DNA from: Nonomuraea sp. NEAU-A123
GTDB lineage: Bacteria > Actinomycetota > Actinomycetes > Streptosporangiales > Streptosporangiaceae
Length of the DNA: 64,000 nt
Reading direction: 5' to 3'
Assembly: GCF_018603905.1 (NCBI RefSeq)
Contig: NZ_JAHFZZ010000004.1
Span: 434,001 to 498,000 of the forward strand
Shown: positions 27,801 to 35,723 of the stretch, in pieces
How the letters are laid out: the number at the start of each line of letters is the position of its first letter
Numbering within the stretch: position 1 is the first letter of the stretch
Made by a program: the position numbers and the translations under genes
The notes under the pieces: model-generated
What the model was told of the DNA's origin: nothing
Seen by the model: only the letters and a program-made list of their open reading frames with translations
Database searches by the model: none

Positions 27801-30742
27801 GGTACGCCACCGCGACCCTGGGCCAGGTCGCCGAGACGCTGGAGCAGCTCGTCGCAACGGGTGAGGCGCCGGCCGAGGACGCCGAGACGGCGGCGGCCCG
27901 CATCGTGCCGCCCGGTATCGCGCCCTGGGTGCACGGCTTCGCCATCGAGCGGCGGGCGAGCGCCTCGCCGAGCCGTACGGTGCCGCGGAGCTCGGGCACC
28001 TGGCAGGTCGTCGGCGACCATCCCTCCGCCGAAGCCGTACGAACCGCGCTGGAGGAGGCGGAAACCGGCACCGGCGTCCTGGTCGTCCTGCCCTCGCAGT
28101 CGCAGTCGCAGTCGCAGTCGCAGTTGCCCTCGCCCTCGCCCTCGCCGACGCCGACGCAGTCGCGGGCCGAGCGGCTGGCGGTGTTGCGCGCGGCCGCCGA
28201 CGCGGTGCTCGCGGGCAAGGAGGTGACCCGCTGCGTGATCGTCCAGGAGGATCCCGGCGGGGCGGGCTTCGCCAAGAGCCTGCACCTGGAGGCGCCCTGG
28301 GTGGCCACCACCGTGGTGACCCTGCCGCTGTCCGCGGCCGAGGCGCCCGCGCGGATCACCGCGGAGGTCACCGCGACCGACCGCTTCAAGGAGGTCCGCT
28401 ACGACGCCGATGGGATCCGGACAGAGCCCGTGCTGGTGCCGGTGGAGCTCAACGGCGCCACGCTTCCGCTCGGTTCGGGCGTTTCGCTCGGCTCGGACGT
28501 TTCACCCGGCTCGGGTCTTCCGCTCGGCCCGGACGATGTGCTGCTCGTCACGGGCGGCGGCAAGGGCATCACGGCCGAGTGCGCGCTGAGCCTGGCCAAG
28601 GAGACGGGCACGCGGCTGGCCCTGCTGGGTCGGTCCGACCCGGCGACGGACGGCGAGCTGGCCGCGAACCTGGAACGGATGGCGAGCGCCGGTGTGACCG
28701 CCCGTTACCTGCGCGCCGACGTCACCGACCGGGCGAGGATGGCCGAGGCGGTCGCCGCGATCGAAGGGGACCTCGGCAAGGTCACCGGCGTCCTCCACGG
28801 AGCCGGTGGCAACGTGCCCAAGCTGCTCGGCGAGCTCACCGACGACGACTACGCCGCCACGATCGACCCCAAGGTCGCGGGGCTCGAAGCGGTACTGGCC
28901 GCCGTCGACACCGGCGCCCTGCGGCTGCTCGTCACGTTCGGCAGCATCACCGGCCGGGCCGGGCTACGAGGCGAGGCCCACTACGCCATCGCCAACGAGT
29001 GGCAGAGCGACCTCGTCGAACGGCTCGCGCACGAGCTGCCGCACTGCCGATGCAGGGCCGTGGAATGGTCGCTGTGGTCGGGCGTCGGCATGGGCGAGCG
29101 GCTCGGCTCGGTGGAGAACCTCGCCCGCGTGGGCGTCACCACCATCACCCCCGACCAGGGGGTGGCCATGCTCCGCGAGCTGATCGCCGACCCCGGCGCG
29201 CCCGTCGTCACCGTGGTCACCGGCCGGTTCGGGGACATGCCGACGGTGACCTTCAGCGCCGGCCGCGAGGGGAGCGACGATCTGCCGCTGCTCCGCTTCC
29301 TGGAGCAGCCGCGTGTCTCCTACCCGGGCATCGAGCTCGTCGCCGACTCCGAGGTCAGCTGGGCCAGCGACCCCTACCTCGCCGAGCACGTCTTCGGCGG
29401 CGGGGAAGGGGCCGTCCTCCCGGGTACGGTGGGCATGGAGATCATGGCTCAGGCCGCGGCCGGGCTGCTCGGCACCGAGGCCGTGCCGGTTCTCGAGGAT
29501 GTGGAGTTCCTCCGGGCCATCGTCGTTCCCGAGGACGCCCCGGTGACGGTACGGGTGGTGGCGCTGCGTACCGGGCCGGGCCGGGTCGCCACCGCGGTCC
29601 GTACGAGTGCGACCAAATTCCAGATCGACCACTTCCGGGCGGTCTGCGATTACTCCTCCGGCGCCAAGCCGGAGACACTCGGGCTCACCCGGCCCGACGA
29701 GGTGGCGCTGCCGCCGCTGGCGTTCGACCCCGCGACGGACCTCTACGGGCCCATGCTCTTCCACGGCCCGAGGTTCAAGCTCGTCGAGAGCATCCACCGA
29801 ACCGGCGCCCAGCACGTCACGGGCCGGCTCCTGGCCGGCACGGGCTCCTCCTGGTTCGGGCGGTATCTCCCCTCCCGGCTGCTGCTCGGCGACCCGGCCG
29901 CCCGGGACGCCTACATGCAGCCGATGCAGACCTGCGGGCCGACCGTGCTGGCCATCCCCTCGGGAGTGGAACGCATCGTGCCGGGCCCGTCGACCGGCGA
30001 GCAGGCGACCGACGTCTATATCCGGCACCGCTTCGACGACAAGTGCTGGGACATCGAAGTCACCGACCGCGACGGCGGCGTCATCGAGACCTGGCAGGGC
30101 TTCCGTACGCAGTTGGTCAGCAAGTACGAGGTTCCTCGCGAGTGGGTTCCCATGCTGCTGGGCTCCTACCTGGAGCATGTGCTCATCGAGCAGAACCTGG
30201 CGGGCCGCGTCCTGTTCGACGCCGACGGCGACGGGCTGGAGCGGCGGCAGGCCAGCCGACTGGCGGTTCAGCGGCTGTTCGGCGCCGACGCCGAGGTCGT
30301 CTGGCGCCCGGACGGCAAGCCGGAGGTGATGAGCGGTGACACCGTGTCGATCGCGCACGCGGCCGGCGTCACCATGGCGACGACCACCGCGGGGTGCGAT
30401 CTGGAGACGGTCACGCCCAGGAGCAGGCAGACCTGGTCGACGCTGCTCGGCGCCGACCGGCTCGCGCTGGCCGAGGCCATCGCGGACGAGGCGGAGGAGG
30501 ACTTCGACACTGCGGCCACGCGGGTCTGGGCCGCCGCCGAGTGCATGGTGAAGGCGGGCCGGCCCGTCGACGCCGCCGTCACGTTCGACTCGGCGAGGGA
30601 AGGCGGCTGGGTGGGGCTCGTCGCCGGTGACCACCGGATCCTGACGATGTCCACCAGATTGCGGGGTGTGGCCGCCCCCGTCGTCCTCGCGATCCTGGCC
30701 GCGACCGACCCGAACGCCGGCAAGGCCGGTGAGCTCCGGTGA
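24830..30742 (+). CDS. Enediyne-type iterative polyketide synthase (KS-AT-ACP-KR-DH-PPTase)
   Basis: A 1970-residue multidomain enzyme. KS (1-460): VDGACASS with Cys211, His344 in EGHGTGT and His384 in NIGHTKAAAG. AT (~575-900): GHSLGE with Ser654. ACP (~935-1015): DLHLSSI, with Ser967 the likely phosphopantetheine site. KR (~1235-1430): VTGGGKGITAE and Tyr1385. DH (~1500-1760): His1520 followed by GAVLPG. The C-terminus (~1800-1960) resembles a PPTase (CDLETV, WAAAECMVK), able to self-activate. This is the domain order and size of PKSE enzymes that make linear polyenes. The GTG start follows AAGGA. Low-complexity linker between ACP and KR. The product is not predictable. Confidence 0.93.
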   Translation: MTSRIAVVGMACRFPDASTAGELWDNALAGRRSFRRLPPERIRLSDYWSADRSAPDHFYSTEAALLRDWKFDRLRFKVAGTTFRNTDMVHWLALEVAAEALADAGFPDGKGAPHETTGVVIGNSLTGEGQRAAGIRLRWPYVRRIVANALEGKLDTQQLTELLGRMEHEYKAPFPVPDGDYLAGGLSNTIAGRICNHFDLNGGGYAVDGACASSLLALTTSCNALVSGDLDVAVAGGVDISIDPNELIGFSRAGALASDEMRVYDQRSAGFWPGEGSGMVVLMREQDAISRGHRIHALIAGWGVSSDGAGGITRPESDGQRLCLDRAYERAGFGIEEVPYFEGHGTGTAVGDAAELETISEARRAAAPAAPPAVIGSIKANIGHTKAAAGMAGLIKAVMAVNSGVLPPTTGCERPHKLISGDAPALRTLRKAEPWPQDAPLRAGVSAMGFGGINTHVVIESPRRRRPRLDGRTRTLMNSPQDVELFCLDADSLDDLRQEAERLAGVAVGMSRSELPDLAAYLARKIGRRPRRAAVVAGTPASLAERLRQVADLAGQGTERHLDSAAGVFLGALGELPRIVLMFPGQGSGTRSDGGALRRRFDSVDELYEMAALPTGGDQVETALAQPRIVTASVAGLRVLSELGVEAGAAVGHSLGELVALHWAGSFDEAAALRIAAARGRAMSELSESGGAMASITADHDTVAALLGDDDPVVVAGLNSPRQTVVSGPAEAVTRVVERATRQGLSAVRLPVSHAFHSRLVAPAADVFASTLAEERPEPVRRHVISTVTGAPVVGEPLDLLREQITAPVRFIEALTAAAKDADLLIEVGPGQVLTQLAGDIVGVPAVATRTDDDSLTGILQTLGAAFAVGAGVTVGELFEDRFTRLFDPAATPTFITNLCEVVPEIDSALLVGTAAPATASEGSPSSDELAGDPLLLLRRLVAEHAEFPLDAVQADSKFLDDLHLSSIVVGEIVGESMRRLGLSEPAAPTGYATATLGQVAETLEQLVATGEAPAEDAETAAARIVPPGIAPWVHGFAIERRASASPSRTVPRSSGTWQVVGDHPSAEAVRTALEEAETGTGVLVVLPSQSQSQSQSQLPSPSPSPTPTQSRAERLAVLRAAADAVLAGKEVTRCVIVQEDPGGAGFAKSLHLEAPWVATTVVTLPLSAAEAPARITAEVTATDRFKEVRYDADGIRTEPVLVPVELNGATLPLGSGVSLGSDVSPGSGLPLGPDDVLLVTGGGKGITAECALSLAKETGTRLALLGRSDPATDGELAANLERMASAGVTARYLRADVTDRARMAEAVAAIEGDLGKVTGVLHGAGGNVPKLLGELTDDDYAATIDPKVAGLEAVLAAVDTGALRLLVTFGSITGRAGLRGEAHYAIANEWQSDLVERLAHELPHCRCRAVEWSLWSGVGMGERLGSVENLARVGVTTITPDQGVAMLRELIADPGAPVVTVVTGRFGDMPTVTFSAGREGSDDLPLLRFLEQPRVSYPGIELVADSEVSWASDPYLAEHVFGGGEGAVLPGTVGMEIMAQAAAGLLGTEAVPVLEDVEFLRAIVVPEDAPVTVRVVALRTGPGRVATAVRTSATKFQIDHFRAVCDYSSGAKPETLGLTRPDEVALPPLAFDPATDLYGPMLFHGPRFKLVESIHRTGAQHVTGRLLAGTGSSWFGRYLPSRLLLGDPAARDAYMQPMQTCGPTVLAIPSGVERIVPGPSTGEQATDVYIRHRFDDKCWDIEVTDRDGGVIETWQGFRTQLVSKYEVPREWVPMLLGSYLEHVLIEQNLAGRVLFDADGDGLERRQASRLAVQRLFGADAEVVWRPDGKPEVMSGDTVSIAHAAGVTMATTTAGCDLETVTPRSRQTWSTLLGADRLALAEAIADEAEEDFDTAATRVWAAAECMVKAGRPVDAAVTFDSAREGGWVGLVAGDHRILTMSTRLRGVAAPVVLAILAATDPNAGKAGELR
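28094..28159. repeat. In-frame hexanucleotide microsatellite in the PKS
   Basis: Five TCGCAG units followed by related TCGCCC/ACGCCG units encode a Ser-Gln then Ser/Thr-Pro linker between ACP and KR. The repeat is in frame, so slippage by whole units would change linker length without breaking the enzyme. Confidence 0.85.
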
Positions 30743-31182
30743 CCGGCGACGCGTACGAATACCGGCACGTCGTGGGCATCGAGGACACCGACCTGCTCGG
30801 CAACGTCAACTACGTCAACTACATCCGCTGGCAGGGCCGCGCCCGGGAGATGTTCCTGCGCGACTTCGTCCCCGGCGTGGTGGCCGGTTTCGCCGACGGG
30901 GTACGCCTGCTGACCGTGAGCTGCCACTGCGACTACCTGCGGGAACTGGCGGTCTTCGACGAGGTGATCATCAGAATGCGTCAGGGAGAGCTGGGCCAGA
31001 CCCAGTCGGTGATGACGTACGAGTACTGGCGTCAACTCCCGGACGGCGGAGAGGAGCTGGTCGCCACCGGAGAGCAGCGGATCGCCTGCGTACGTCCCGA
31101 CGAGAACGGCCACCTGGTCCCGGCGCGGATCCCGGAACAGATGCGGCGCCTGCTCGAACAGGTGCGCAGCCCTCGCCGTTGA
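30739..31182 (+). CDS. Hotdog-fold enediyne-type thioesterase (CalE7/SgcE10-like)
   Basis: A 147-residue 4HBT/hotdog thioesterase. The segment EDTDLLGNVNYVNYIRWQGR near residue 16 is the conserved core of PKSE-partner thioesterases, which release the polyene from the ACP, often with decarboxylation. The GTG start overlaps the PKS stop (GTGA), as in known PKSE-TE pairs. The pairing is strong support for an enediyne-like polyene synthase; what follows the release is unknown. Confidence 0.92.
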   Translation: MTGDAYEYRHVVGIEDTDLLGNVNYVNYIRWQGRAREMFLRDFVPGVVAGFADGVRLLTVSCHCDYLRELAVFDEVIIRMRQGELGQTQSVMTYEYWRQLPDGGEELVATGEQRIACVRPDENGHLVPARIPEQMRRLLEQVRSPRR

Positions 31183-31195
31183 TCCTCCGAAGGGA

Positions 31196-32014
31196 ATGAC
31201 CATGCACGCTGTTTCCGCCACCGCCCGCTGGACCGCGGCCGCCAGGGCGAAGGAGTCGCGGCGCGATGACGCGATCTTCACCGACGACCTGGCCGAGGAA
31301 CTCGCCGGTGAGGAGGGCGCGACCCTCTTCGCCCGCTACGACAATCCGGGCGTGGGCGAGTTCATCGCCATCCGGACCCGCTACCTGGACGACGTGATCT
31401 CCGTACGCTCCGACCTCAGGCAGGTCGTCCTGCTGGCGGCAGGCATGGACACGCGCTCCGTACGGCTGTCATGGCCCCCGGAGACCGTCCTCTACGAGAT
31501 CGACCAGCCCGACCTGCTGGACGACAAGGACAAGAGGCTCGCCGAACTCGGCGCCCGGCACGGCTGCGTCCGGCGGCCCGTCGGCGCCGACCTCACCGGC
31601 GCCTGGCCGGAGGCGCTGCGGGAGGCCGGCTGGGATCCGTCGGCGCCGACCCTGTGGGTGGTCGAGGGGCTGCTGTTCTACATCCCGGAGCCCGACGCCC
31701 GCCTGCTGCTGCGGCGGGTCGCGGAGGTCTCCGCTCCGGGAAGCGTGCTCGCCGGGGATCTGCTCAGCCACCAGTCGATGATCAGCGAGTTCTCGCGGGA
31801 GGCATTGCGCAGGCTGACCGAGGACGGCTGCCCGTGGTTGTTCGGCACCGACGAGCCCGAGGAGTTCCTGTCCGGATGCGGCTGGCGGGTCACCGAGCTG
31901 AAGACCCCCGGCGAGGAGGGCGCCTCCTACGACCGGTGGCCGTGGAACCCCCCGTTGCCCCGGGACGTCATGGGCTTCCCCCGGAACTTTCTCTTCATCG
32001 CCGACAACGGGTAG
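31196..32014 (+). CDS. Class I SAM-dependent methyltransferase (LCMT-like)
   Basis: A 272-residue enzyme with the motif LLAAGMDTRSVRL near residue 82 and an acidic YEIDQPD strand end, as in the LCMT/TIGR00027-type methyltransferases of actinomycetes. Family members methylate carboxyl groups or hydroxyls of small molecules. It lies 13 bp after the thioesterase with a GAAGGGA ribosome site, so it probably O-methylates the polyketide product. Last gene of the operon by direction and spacing. Confidence 0.88.
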   Translation: MTMHAVSATARWTAAARAKESRRDDAIFTDDLAEELAGEEGATLFARYDNPGVGEFIAIRTRYLDDVISVRSDLRQVVLLAAGMDTRSVRLSWPPETVLYEIDQPDLLDDKDKRLAELGARHGCVRRPVGADLTGAWPEALREAGWDPSAPTLWVVEGLLFYIPEPDARLLLRRVAEVSAPGSVLAGDLLSHQSMISEFSREALRRLTEDGCPWLFGTDEPEEFLSGCGWRVTELKTPGEEGASYDRWPWNPPLPRDVMGFPRNFLFIADNG

Positions 32015-32140
32015 CCTCGAGGGTGCGGCTGGTGCCTCTGACCAGCCGCTTTCCACCCCTAGATCGTCGTGGGTGCGGTTGCTATCGCGTTGAGTTCGCA
32101 GCGTTCAAGGTGTCTCCTCAGCCGCTCCCTTAGGAGACAT

Positions 32141-33007
32141 GTGTTCCAGGCAACAGGCAGGCGATCAGTGGTGCTGGCCACCCTCATGGCCTTCGCGCTC
32201 GCACTGATCACCACCACCACGGCCGCTGCGAGCGTGAACCGCACTGCCATCATCGGCGGCAGGGATGCGACGGCACCCTACTCGTTCATGGTGTCCTTCC
32301 GGCTGCAGAAAGAGCCCGACCACCACTGCGGCGGCGCCCTCATCGCCGCGGACTGGGTCGTCACCGCCGCGCACTGCAAGGGACTCATGAAACCCGGCAA
32401 GACCCGGGTACGGATCGGCTCCCTCAGCCGCGACAAGGGCGGAGTTCTCACCAGCGTCAAGCGTGTCATCACCCATCCCGACTGGGCCGGACTCGACCCG
32501 CGCGGGCAGCGCGAGGGCGACCTCCTGCTGGTCCAGCTGGACCGGCGAGTAGACCTCCAGCCCATCCGCATCGCCGACGCCCCCGGCCAGGTCGGCGACC
32601 TGAGCCGCGTCATCGGCTGGGGCATGACCTGCGAGGACGAGACCAGATGCGGGAACGGTCCCCGGCAGTTGCAAGAGCTCGACACCGTCCGCGCACCCGA
32701 TGACCGTTGCGAGGGTCTCAACCACGGCACCGAGTTGTGCACCGCTGATCGCGCCGGGCGCGCGGCCAGCGCCTGCCACGGCGACTCCGGAGGCCCGCAG
32801 ATCCGCAGCATCGCCGGCCGGTGGGAGCTGATCGGAGCCACCTCGCGCGACGGCGACGACGTGGACAGCCGCATGGGCGGGGGAGCCGGCTGCTCCACCA
32901 ACCCGAAGGGCGGGCCGGGGGTCGGCATTTGGACCGACGTGACCCACTATCGCTCCTGGATCAGCCGCACCATCGGAGAACAGGCTCCTGCGAAGCCTCT
33001 TACCTGA
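32141..33007 (+). CDS. Secreted trypsin-like serine protease
   Basis: A 288-residue chymotrypsin-fold precursor. Catalytic triad: His78 in TAAHC, Asp127 in EGDLLLVQL and Ser216 in CHGDSGGP. The mature N-terminus IIGGRD (near residue 45) suggests zymogen cleavage. A hydrophobic signal segment (VVLATLMAFALAL) precedes it. GTG at 32141 has AGGAG four bases before; GTG at 32168 is an alternative, and codons upstream to 32069 are open. Several cysteines suggest disulphides. It acts outside the cell; substrate unknown. Confidence 0.88.
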   Translation: MFQATGRRSVVLATLMAFALALITTTTAAASVNRTAIIGGRDATAPYSFMVSFRLQKEPDHHCGGALIAADWVVTAAHCKGLMKPGKTRVRIGSLSRDKGGVLTSVKRVITHPDWAGLDPRGQREGDLLLVQLDRRVDLQPIRIADAPGQVGDLSRVIGWGMTCEDETRCGNGPRQLQELDTVRAPDDRCEGLNHGTELCTADRAGRAASACHGDSGGPQIRSIAGRWELIGATSRDGDDVDSRMGGGAGCSTNPKGGPGVGIWTDVTHYRSWISRTIGEQAPAKPLT

Positions 33008-33045
33008 TCATCGGTGCGGTGGGCTACCTCAGCTCTGTATGACGG

Positions 33046-33753
33046 TCAGCTGGTGAGGGCGGCAGTCGCTTCCTGGTAGATGACAGTCGGGTCCTCAGAC
33101 AGCCATGTCTTCACCTGGCGGCTCCAGTCGTCGGCGAGTACCTCGGGCCGGTGCGCCTCGATGCCGTCCAGGGCCGCTGCGACGATCGCCTCGGGGGCGG
33201 TCTTGTCGCCGTTGTACCAGGCCATCATGTCGGTGTCCGCGGCGCCCAGGTGCAGGCCCGTCACGAGGGTGCGCTGGTTGGCCAGCTCCAGGCGTACGCT
33301 GTTGGTGAGTGCCCACTCGGCGGCCTTGGCCGCGTGGTAGGCGCCCGCACCGTCGTAGGCGAGCCACGAGAGCGCGGACAGAACGTTGAGGATCGCGCCG
33401 TCGGCCAGCTGGGGCGCGAAGGCGCGGATCACGTTGAGCGTGCCGTAGAAGTGGGTGTCCATCTCGCGGCGGATCGTGTCCAGATCCCCGGTGACCAGGT
33501 TCGCCCCGGTCGAGATTCCCGCGTTATTGATGACGATCTTGACATCAGGTGCCGCTGCCGCCGCGGTGGCGATCGATGCCGGATCGGTGATGTCGAGGCG
33601 CAGTGGTACGACCCCTGGCACGTCGATGAGGTCCGGGCGACGGGCGGTCGCGTACACCTTGTCGGCGCCGCGGTCGAGAAGGGAAATGGCGAACTGCCGC
33701 CCCAGGCCGCGGTTGGCGCCGGTGACCAGCACGTGTGCTCCGTTTATCTGCAT
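33046..33753 (-). CDS. Short-chain dehydrogenase/reductase
   Basis: A 235-residue SDR with the cofactor motif VLVTGANRGLGRQF, the NNAG motif (VINNAGIS), the catalytic Ser in NVLSALSW and YHAAK (Tyr and Lys of YxxxK). NAD(P)H-dependent oxidation or reduction of an unknown carbonyl compound. The ATG at 33753 is chosen. It faces the MerR gene across a palindromic operator and is therefore probably its target. Confidence 0.9.
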   Translation of the reverse strand: MQINGAHVLVTGANRGLGRQFAISLLDRGADKVYATARRPDLIDVPGVVPLRLDITDPASIATAAAAAPDVKIVINNAGISTGANLVTGDLDTIRREMDTHFYGTLNVIRAFAPQLADGAILNVLSALSWLAYDGAGAYHAAKAAEWALTNSVRLELANQRTLVTGLHLGAADTDMMAWYNGDKTAPEAIVAAALDGIEAHRPEVLADDWSRQVKTWLSEDPTVIYQEATAALTS

Positions 33754-33769
33754 GCTGGATAGGCTAAAA

Positions 33770-33787
33770 CCTGACGTTGACGTCAGG
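33770..33787. promoter_or_regulatory. MerR operator inside the divergent SDR/merR promoter
   Basis: CCTGACGT-TG-ACGTCAGG, a perfect 8-bp inverted repeat. On the SDR strand it sits between TTGCCC and TAGCCT hexamers separated by 20 bp, the long spacer typical of MerR-activated promoters. Confidence 0.65.
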
Positions 33788-33812
33788 GGCAAGTCTTGTG
33801 ATGGAGGTCACG

Positions 33813-34220
33813 GTGCGTATCGGTGAGTTGGCGGCGCAGTCAGGCGTCAGCGTACGGGCCCTGCGCTACTACGAGGAGCAGGGGCTGCTGGACGCGCACC
33901 GGAGCGGCTCCGGGCAGCGCCACTATCCCGCGTCGGCGGCCGACCGGGTTCAGCTGATCCAGACGCTCTACGCGGCCGGCCTGTCCAGCCGGACCATCGC
34001 CGAACTGCTGCCCTGCGTCGAGGCCAAGGTCAACACTCCGGAGTCGCGGGCCCGGCTGACCGCCGAGCGTGATCGCATCGATGCCCAGATCGCCGCGTTG
34101 GCCCGTACCCGTGACCGCCTCGACACGGTCATCGTGTTGTGCGGAAGTCCGGCCAGCGGCTGCACGTGGATCGCGGACCAGGACGTTGCCGCGCAGGCGA
34201 GTTACTCCGCGACGCCTTGA
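33813..34220 (+). CDS. MerR-family transcriptional regulator
   Basis: A 135-residue regulator: MerR helix-turn-helix at the N-terminus (RIGELAAQSGVSVRALRYYEEQGLL), a long coiled-coil helix (ESRARLTAERDRIDAQIAAL) and a short C-terminal tail with two cysteines. The GTG at 33813 has GGAGGT four bases before; an ATG at 33801 is possible. It likely activates the divergent SDR gene when it senses a small molecule. C-terminal cysteines could also mean redox or metal sensing, but the spacing does not match a known class. Confidence 0.88.
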   Translation: MRIGELAAQSGVSVRALRYYEEQGLLDAHRSGSGQRHYPASAADRVQLIQTLYAAGLSSRTIAELLPCVEAKVNTPESRARLTAERDRIDAQIAALARTRDRLDTVIVLCGSPASGCTWIADQDVAAQASYSATP

Positions 34221-34368
34221 GCCGGTTGCTCCACCAACCCTGACCTACGTCGTCGTGCGGGGAACCGCAGCACCCCTCGATGGTCGCTTCCACCGGGCGC
34301 CGGCCGATGCCGATGCGGCCCCGGTCAGTTGAACGTCCCGAGCACGGCGACGATGGCCGGTTGTCGTG

Positions 34369-34896
34369 TCACGGAGTCACCACCGCCATCCAGATCGGCT
34401 CGCGGCGGTCCTGGATCGCCGCGATGGCCTGATCGATCTCGGTGAGCGGGAACCGGTGCGTGATCAGTTCCCCGGCGTTCAGGGCACCGGTGGCCAGCAG
34501 GTCAAGGACCTGGTGGACGTCCGCACGGGTGCTGCCGCGGGTCCCGATGAAGCGCCAGCAGTTGACCATCATCGCCATGACGGGGAACGGCGGTGGACTG
34601 GAGTTGGCGCTCATGCGTACCAGCGTGCCGCTGGTGGCCAGGGCCGCCATGGCCTGCCAGCCCGCGGAACCGTGCGGGATGAAGTCGAGCACCGCGTCGA
34701 GCCCACCCGGGACCACGTCCCGCAAGGCACGGGTCAGACCTTGCGTGCTCTCCCAGTCCTCCTCCAGATGCTCCAACGCCACCAAGTCGGTCGGCAGCGA
34801 TCCCGCCAGCGGGAGCATCGCGTCGAGTCGTTCACGGGAACGGGCTCTGCCGCTGGTCCGCAAGGTCGAGACAGCACCGGTGACCCGGACCGTCAA
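34369..34896 (-). pseudogene. C-terminal half of a zinc-type (MDR) alcohol dehydrogenase
   Basis: 175 codons resembling only the distal part of a medium-chain dehydrogenase: SRERLDAMLPLAG (just after the Rossmann GxGxxG), VLDFIPHGSAG, TSGTLVRM and the C-terminal HRFPLTEIDQAIAAIQDR. The N-terminal catalytic domain, its zinc ligands and the cofactor motif are missing. The break lies a few bases from the 53-bp repeat at 34921, suggesting the gene was cut by a mobile-element or recombination event. Confidence 0.75.
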
Positions 34897-34920
34897 GCGG
34901 GCAGGTCGCTATTTCTAGTC

Positions 34921-34973
34921 AGCGCGGTGAGGCAAATGTCAAGATCAGGCCCTGCGGACGCCGCTCTATGTGC
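34921..34973. repeat. Direct repeat copy A (53 bp)
   Basis: Matches 37078-37130 at 46 of 53 positions, same orientation. It contains the stop codon of the tetR gene and lies next to the truncated dehydrogenase. Probably a remnant of the same mobile element as copy B. Confidence 0.8.
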
Positions 34974-35571
34974 TTCGAGTTCTAGTTGATGTTCCGTACG
35001 CGGCCATGAACATGTCCAGCAGCCCATCGACCGCGCTCTCGTCGATGGGACGGGTTGACAGCAGGCTGCGGTAGTACAGAGTGCCGCACAACACCTCGGC
35101 GGCGAATTCCAGGTCGGCTTCCGCGACCAGTTCGCCGGTGCTCTGGGCACGGGTGATCCGGTCGAGGGTGCTCTGCTCGACGGTGACCAGAAATCGTTCG
35201 TGCAGGGTCGCCCGCAGCGTGGAATCGGCCTGCGCCTCGGCGATGACCGCGCGGTAGACGGGCCCGATCGGCGGGCTGGAAAGGGCGAGGCCTGAGCGCA
35301 GGAACTGTTCGCGCAGATCCGCGCGGACGTCCCCGGTGTCGCGGTAGTCCAGGTCGCTGGCCCACACGCGGCTGAGCGCGTCGAGCAGCAGTGCCGCCAT
35401 GGACGGCCAGCGCCGGTAGATCGTGTGCTTTCCGACCCCGGCCCGTCTGGCGACCGCCTCGATGCTCAGGCCCGCGTAACCGACCTCCGCAGCCAGGTCG
35501 AGGGTTACTCGCAGCAGCTCTTCAGTACGCGCGGCGCCTCGGCGCCGTGGCGTGGCAGGCGTGTCGGTCAT
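34966..35571 (-). CDS. TetR-family transcriptional regulator
   Basis: A 201-residue TetR protein: helix-turn-helix at residues ~15-65 (TEELLRVTLDLAAEVGYAG, VGKHTIYRRWPSM) and a TetR_C_16-like ligand domain. Its last codons and stop lie in repeat A, so its natural C-terminus may have been replaced. Two palindromes with CGGCAC/GTGCCG arms lie in the intergenic region and flank a TTGACA hexamer for the divergent gene, indicating repression of itself and of the DUF1801 gene. Confidence 0.9.
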   Translation of the reverse strand: MTDTPATPRRRGAARTEELLRVTLDLAAEVGYAGLSIEAVARRAGVGKHTIYRRWPSMAALLLDALSRVWASDLDYRDTGDVRADLREQFLRSGLALSSPPIGPVYRAVIAEAQADSTLRATLHERFLVTVEQSTLDRITRAQSTGELVAEADLEFAAEVLCGTLYYRSLLSTRPIDESAVDGLLDMFMAAYGTSTRTRST

Positions 35572-35584
35572 GATCCCACTATAT

Positions 35585-35660
35585 CGGCACGTGGCGTGCC
35601 GTTGACAGTGCCGGGGGTTGCGGGCAGTATTAGCTCTCGATCGGCACGATCCGTGCCGAT
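35585..35660. promoter_or_regulatory. Two TetR operators and promoter for the DUF1801 gene
   Basis: Operator 1: CGGCACG-TGG-CGTGCCG at 35585-35601. Operator 2: arms ATCGGCAC and GTGCCGAT at 35640-35660 with a 5-bp centre. A perfect TTGACA (35602-35607) lies between, abutting operator 1; a weak -10 follows near 35625-35632. Confidence 0.7.
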
Positions 35661-35723
35661 AGGTGGTGCAGTGGCACGTCGCCACCCATCGCGCCACATG
35701 AGATCCACAGGAGGAGATCTGCC

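Noticed and set aside
23565..32014. Complete enediyne biosynthetic cluster
   Set aside because: Only the PKS and thioesterase are of enediyne type; E3, E4, E5 and other core genes are not seen in the window.
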